A stretch of 64,000 nt of DNA from Acanthochromis polyacanthus (lineage: Eukaryota > Chordata > Actinopteri > Pomacentridae): contig NC_067113.1 in NCBI RefSeq assembly GCF_021347895.1, forward strand, positions 6,367,489-6,431,488. The letters are read 5' to 3'. The notes under the pieces were generated by a model. That model was not told the origin of the DNA, did not search any database, and saw only the letters and a program-made list of their open reading frames with translations. The translations under genes and the position numbers were made by a program. This document shows positions 37,701-64,000 of the stretch, in pieces (within the stretch, counting starts at the first letter, position 1; every line of letters starts with the position of its first letter).

Positions 37701-39102
37701 TTTCACTAGCTCAACAATGCCCTCTGTCTGATGTGCATCACTAGGCACTGTTCGCAGAAAAGAGGGGAACTTGTACTTCTTGCTGAGCACCTCACTGGTT
37801 GATGCATGGCTAATCTGCAAACAGGAATAAAATCATGTTAATATAGTTCCCCATTCATTTGGCAACAGTGAAAAACACTCTGAGAACGCAGTAGTCCGCC
37901 GATGCTGCTCAGTTGTTGTGGGATTTCTAACAGCTGAAATTTTGATAAAATTCATCGCAGAAATCATGTCAACACAGAGTGTGGCCATTTAATATAGATG
38001 TACCCACAAACAAAATGAGCTTGCTCTGAGTACAGGCATGTGTTCTGCATGTGTACATTGTGTACAGATACCGAGTCGTGTGACCTAAATATGTATTGGA
38101 TGGTGGGAATTGATGGGACTTGGAAACACCCCCATAATTTAATCACTTGTTCCTTGTATCGTTTCCGACAGATAAGAGTCCCAATAAGACCGCAGCGGTG
38201 GATTTGTAGTAGGATCACAATCATGTGTTCACTTGTTTTCATAGTTATAGTTATCTCGCAATGACACAGAAATCTTTAACAAATCAGTGGATTCAGACTG
38301 TAATCCGCATCATTGCCAAAATCTAATGATGTGGTCCTTGTGTCATTTCTGACCTTCCCTAAAAATTTCATCCAAATCCATTAGTTTGTTTTTGAGTAAT
38401 GTTGCACACGGACAGACAAAAAGATTAAAAGGCAAACATATGCCGATCGTCACATATCTTCAAAACGTTTGTTGTTAGAAAAATCATGAGTCTTTCTAGC
38501 TTCAGATAATGATGATATCAAATACAAAGAAGACAAACCTGGGCAACTGATGACAGAGCAAGAATTCGTGCAACAGCTGTCGACACTTCAGAATACCTTT
38601 CACCAATCACCACCTTTGTTTGGGGTTCAGAAAAGGCAGACGTATTGTTTTCAGGCACTAAGCAGCTCTGAGGATCTGACTGGTTCTTCAACAGTTGGAG
38701 TGCTGCTCTAATGGCGATGTCGACGTCTCCACAAGTGTCATAGATGTCATATCCTATGGTGAAGTTGGGTAGAACTCTTGGTTTGCGCTGGTTTACTTCT
38801 CTGATGGCATATATCATCACTTGAGTGTGCAGGAAAACGTTGAATTCATAGCTACGAAAATTAACAGAAGACAAATAAAATTTCCACCGTCATTTACATA
38901 TAACACAGTCTCATAGTCAGTCTTTCACTTACTTATCACAGGAGATTGGTCCAGGCAGGTTAGTGTGGTTGGTTTTTGAGTGAATTGGAAAAAGTCCTCC
39001 AATAATGATGTCCCCAGAAGAATATGCATGCAGAGGACTATTCACTCCTATGCAAGAGTGATATACACTCATGATGCTGAGAAATAACCACAACGTGAAC
39101 AT
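31784..39102 (-). CDS. Family C GPCR, GPRC6A-like, complete
   Basis: Class C receptors sense amino acids and cations through an extracellular Venus-flytrap domain. Six exons in transcript order: 39102-38933, 38851-38539, 37814-37026, 35625-35413, 35330-35213 and 32712-31784 (TAA). They join in phase (2,0,0,0,1) to 843 residues. Seen: signal peptide from [51 protein letters not shown], which carries the Ser of the amino-acid site; [40 protein letters not shown]; and a cysteine-rich exon ([23 protein letters not shown]). The 7TM exon has [37 protein letters not shown] and PKCYIMVF. The blocks resemble GPRC6A more than V2R/OlfC or CaSR, but a fish paralogue is possible, so no symbol is given. 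No stop or frameshift seen. ATG 39102 was chosen because the signal peptide follows at once; an upstream in-frame ATG (39189) is less likely. Confidence 0.85.
33866..34240 (-). repeat. Dispersed 'cagtactcc' family repeat, reverse copy
   Basis: Starts tgactccgccaaggaacatg, ends ccttggtggagtactgcatt. Shares its body (ttttcagggaaggtccaaaa, ctgctgatgatcacatgatt) with the copies at 37870, 46735 and 56052. Lies in intron 5 of the receptor gene. Confidence 0.55.
34658..34990 (+). repeat. tRNA-derived SINE copy with expanded (GGAT)n tail
   Basis: gatctttctgcatggagttt, cagtccaaaaacatgctaag and a tail at about 34895-34990 expanded into an imperfect GATG/GAAT/GACG tetranucleotide array. The SINE's own tail seeded the microsatellite. 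Confidence 0.65.
35765..36118 (-). mobile_element. MITE, CACTRCC family, copy 4
   Basis: TA, cactactgttcaaaagtttg, body in the reverse sense relative to copy 1 (ttctaatgctacattgtgtt), right end ttttgaatggtagtg-TA. In intron 3 of the receptor gene. Confidence 0.8.
37870..38430 (+). repeat. Dispersed 'cagtactcc' family repeat
   Basis: Begins actctgagaacgcagtagtc. Contains gtggccatttaatatagatg at 37981, which is the unfilled form of the site occupied by a MITE in the copy at 46735. Confidence 0.55.
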
Positions 39103-39400
39103 GCTGGATACATGTAGGTGAAATAGATGAATGTTTGTGTTTGGTCTCGTCTCTAAAGTATGAACTGGTTTCTGGACTGCAGCTGTCATAAAACTTCCCC
39201 TTGTGGATCATTTGCATTGTCAGTTGTATTAACTGGCACGAAAGCAACAAGGTGATTTGAATTTATCATAGAAAGGAACTTGTTCACAGTTATATATAGT
39301 TCTACAGTTGACAGTATTTTGAATTATCTCTTGTTTTTTTCATCAGAATTACTAGGGCTCAGACTTTCTCAGAATTTCTATGGAGCCTCTTACACAAATA

Positions 39401-39710
39401 CACTACTGTTCAAAAGTTTGGGTCCACTTACAAATGTCCTTATTTTTGAAAGAAAAGGGTTTTTTTTCAATGAAGATAATATTAGATGAATCAGAAATCC
39501 AGTCTAGACATTGTTAATGTGGTAAATGACTATTCCAGCTGGAAACGGCTGATTTTTAATAGAATATTTACATAGGGGTACAGAGGAACATTTCCAGCAA
39601 CCATCACTCCTGTGTTCTAATGCTACATTGTGTTAGCTAATGCTGTTGAAAGGCTCATTGATGATTAGAAAACCCTTGTTCAGTTATATTAGCACATGAA
39701 TAAAAGTGTG
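39401..39710 (-). mobile_element. MITE, CACTRCC family, copy 5, right end replaced by (TA)n
   Basis: Left end cactactgttcaaaagtttg after TA. Runs in the reverse sense to agcacatgaataaaagtgtg, then stops at an expanded TA array. Confidence 0.7.
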
Positions 39711-39711
39711 G

Positions 39712-39775
<64 letters not shown>

Positions 39776-39779
39776 TATA

Positions 39780-40449
39780 CTGACAGTCAATAGAAACTTT
39801 GAGGTAGAAATGTACGCAGAATTCTACTTGTAGGGGGGTTGTAATTATTCATTGTGGATTTACTGATGATCTAGTGCCCTGGTAGTTGAGATAATGATGA
39901 GTTGTCATTTTGTCATGATTCATTGCACATGGGTTGGTCACTTTGCAAAAGTGAACCAAATACACACCAAGCAATACTCAGTGAGTATCTGCACAATGTG
40001 AGAATGGGTTTTGAAGGCCTATATAAAGGCCCAAAAAAGGCCACCACTGTTAGTCCAGTGAACAGCATCATGCCGTGTCTATCACATGAACAACGTCTCC
40101 GGGCACTGGGTATGGTGGAGGCCGGTTTGAGCTACAGTGATGTAGCCAGGCGTATGGGCTGTTCCCAACCCACAGTCAGAAGCCTGGTCCAAAGCATGCG
40201 CCGACGGATTGCTGCCTGCATCGAAGCAAATGGAGGCCATACTCGGTATTGACTGTTGTGACTTTGTGTTTGGCAGGTGCCGTTTTCTTTTGTGAAATTC
40301 TTTATTTTGAAATCATTCTTGAAACTTTAGATTTTTGTTTCTGTATGCCAATATGCTAAACAAATGATTCATATGAAGAAAATCCAGTTTCGGGCTTCAA
40401 AATAAAATTATGTTGAAAAATATGGTCTCAAAGTTTCTATTGACTGTCA

Positions 40450-40450
<1 letters not shown>
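39780..40450 (+). mobile_element. Deletion derivative of a Tc1/mariner element (671 bp)
   Basis: Ends are exact inverted repeats over 24 bp, ctgacagtcaatagaaactt at the left and its complement ending ctgtcag at the right, both bordered by TA-rich sequence. It carries a TATA-like tataaa (40022-40027) followed by a short open frame at 40070-40252. Most of the transposase is gone. Confidence 0.75.
40070..40252 (+). CDS. 60-residue HTH peptide from an in-frame-deleted transposase
   Basis: The frame starts MPCLSHEQRLRALGMVEAGL and continues through SYSDVARRMGCSQPTVRSL, a clear helix-turn-helix of the kind that forms the first DNA-binding unit of Tc1/mariner transposases. After the short linker VQSMRRR it passes straight into RIAACIEANGGHTRY and a stop, which resembles a transposase C-terminus. 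The catalytic DDE core is absent. The TATA-like sequence about 45 bases upstream could drive it. It may be untranslated debris, or a DNA-binding peptide competing for transposon ends; the latter is inference. Confidence 0.5.
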   Translation: MPCLSHEQRLRALGMVEAGLSYSDVARRMGCSQPTVRSLVQSMRRRIAACIEANGGHTRY

Positions 40451-40499
<49 letters not shown>

Positions 40500-40503
<4 letters not shown>

Positions 40504-41070
40504 ACATCCTTCTATTTGCTGTCCTGTGTAATTTTCTTCTTTTTCAATCATCAAAATGCTCAAAATCTGTTATAAAGTGAAAAATAAATTTATTATTATT
40601 TAATTATTATTTTTAACTAAAATGACAAAACTAGGATAACATATTGATTTTTATATGGTTCATTTTGGACCCATATATGGAAGTGTAGGGTCCAATCACT
40701 TGCATCTAAATGTTAATTTTTTTGCCATTGCTCACAATTCCTTTAAAATAAATAAATAAAAAATACATAAAAATCGAAATCAAAATGGGAAGAAATAGCT
40801 TTAAAAACATTTCCAAAATGTTGAAAAGTGATATGGAATATTGTTTTGGAATGAAAGTTGAGATACATTAGATCTAAAACGTAAAACAGAAACAACTGTA
40901 GGCCAATATTGTATGATTAAAATGTGGAAATCAGAGTGACAGAACTCTTTGTTGGTGCAGACTTACAGTATGGAACAGCAGCTGCTGCTCTGAAACCTCC
41001 CTCACTTGTCCAGGCCTCAGAGCCTCTGGATTGGGCCTCTGGTTCTCCACGCCTTTTGGGCCGTGGATCA
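40500..41070. other. Intergenic, matn3 5' flank
   Basis: AT-rich up to about 40920. A SOX-type site (ctttgtt, 40947-40953) lies about 125 bases before the TATA box. Matrilin genes are known SOX9 targets in cartilage, but a single 7-base match is weak. Confidence 0.3.
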
Positions 41071-41075
41071 GACCA

Positions 41076-41081
41076 TATAAA
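41076..41081 (+). promoter_or_regulatory. matn3: matn3 TATA box
   Basis: catataaaca has TATAAA 66 bases before the ATG at 41142, which predicts a short 5' UTR of about 35-40 bases. Confidence 0.55.
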
Positions 41082-41141
41082 CAGGCATCACTGAGTTCTA
41101 GGAGGAGGGGGACCACAGAAAAGCAACTGTGCGCTGGCATC

Positions 41142-63927
<22,786 letters not shown>

Positions 63928-64000
63928 GAACAGTGATGCCACCAGGAGACATTTTCAGGACTGGCAATGCATCCAATTTTCTCGACCAGTGGGATTCATC

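Larger units (their letters stand above)
39717..40500. repeat. (TA)n microsatellite interrupted by a Tc1-type insertion
   Basis: Long AT arrays lie at about 39717-39779 and 40455-40499. A 671-bp inverted-repeat element sits between them, so one array has been split, as expected for a transposon with a TA target. Confidence 0.75.

Overview
This is a vertebrate nuclear window, almost certainly from a ray-finned fish. It has split genes with GT-AG introns, vertebrate orthologues with teleost features, and many fish-type Tc1/mariner, hAT and tRNA-SINE repeats. Four protein-coding genes were rebuilt exon by exon by following splice sites and reading phase.

Left part (1-27.3 kb): the last six coding exons of nol10 (ribosome biogenesis, + strand) are followed about 17 kb later by a complete odc1 (ornithine decarboxylase, polyamine synthesis, + strand). 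The two genes are also neighbours in mammals. The gap is repeat-rich: a dead Tc1 transposon, CACTRCC-type MITEs, tRNA-derived SINEs, a 944-bp MITE inserted in a SINE, and a 5'-truncated SINE copy with a 15-bp target duplication.

Middle (31.8-39.1 kb): a complete six-exon family C G-protein-coupled receptor on the minus strand, most like GPRC6A (843 residues, no lesion seen).

Right part (41.1-63.9 kb): a complete matrilin gene of the MATN3 type on the + strand. It has a signal peptide, a basic/acidic leader, one von Willebrand A domain, an expanded EGF array and a C-terminal coiled coil. Thirteen EGF units can be seen. Eleven are intact exons of exactly 120 bp, all phase 1. Unit 6 is internally deleted, has lost its splice donor and carries a 1639-bp Tc1 transposon with an intact transposase. 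Unit 8 has decayed. The coiled coil is split by a U12-type AT-AC intron. The predicted protein is 824 residues with 11 EGF modules, against 4 in human MATN3.

The most striking points are the birth and death of EGF exons in matn3, its AT-AC intron, the young Tc1 copy inside a dead exon, a (TA)n-embedded deletion derivative that keeps an open reading frame for little more than a helix-turn-helix, and several nested insertions whose order can be read directly. I saw no sign of a new multi-gene system. Exon models are by eye and need transcript support.
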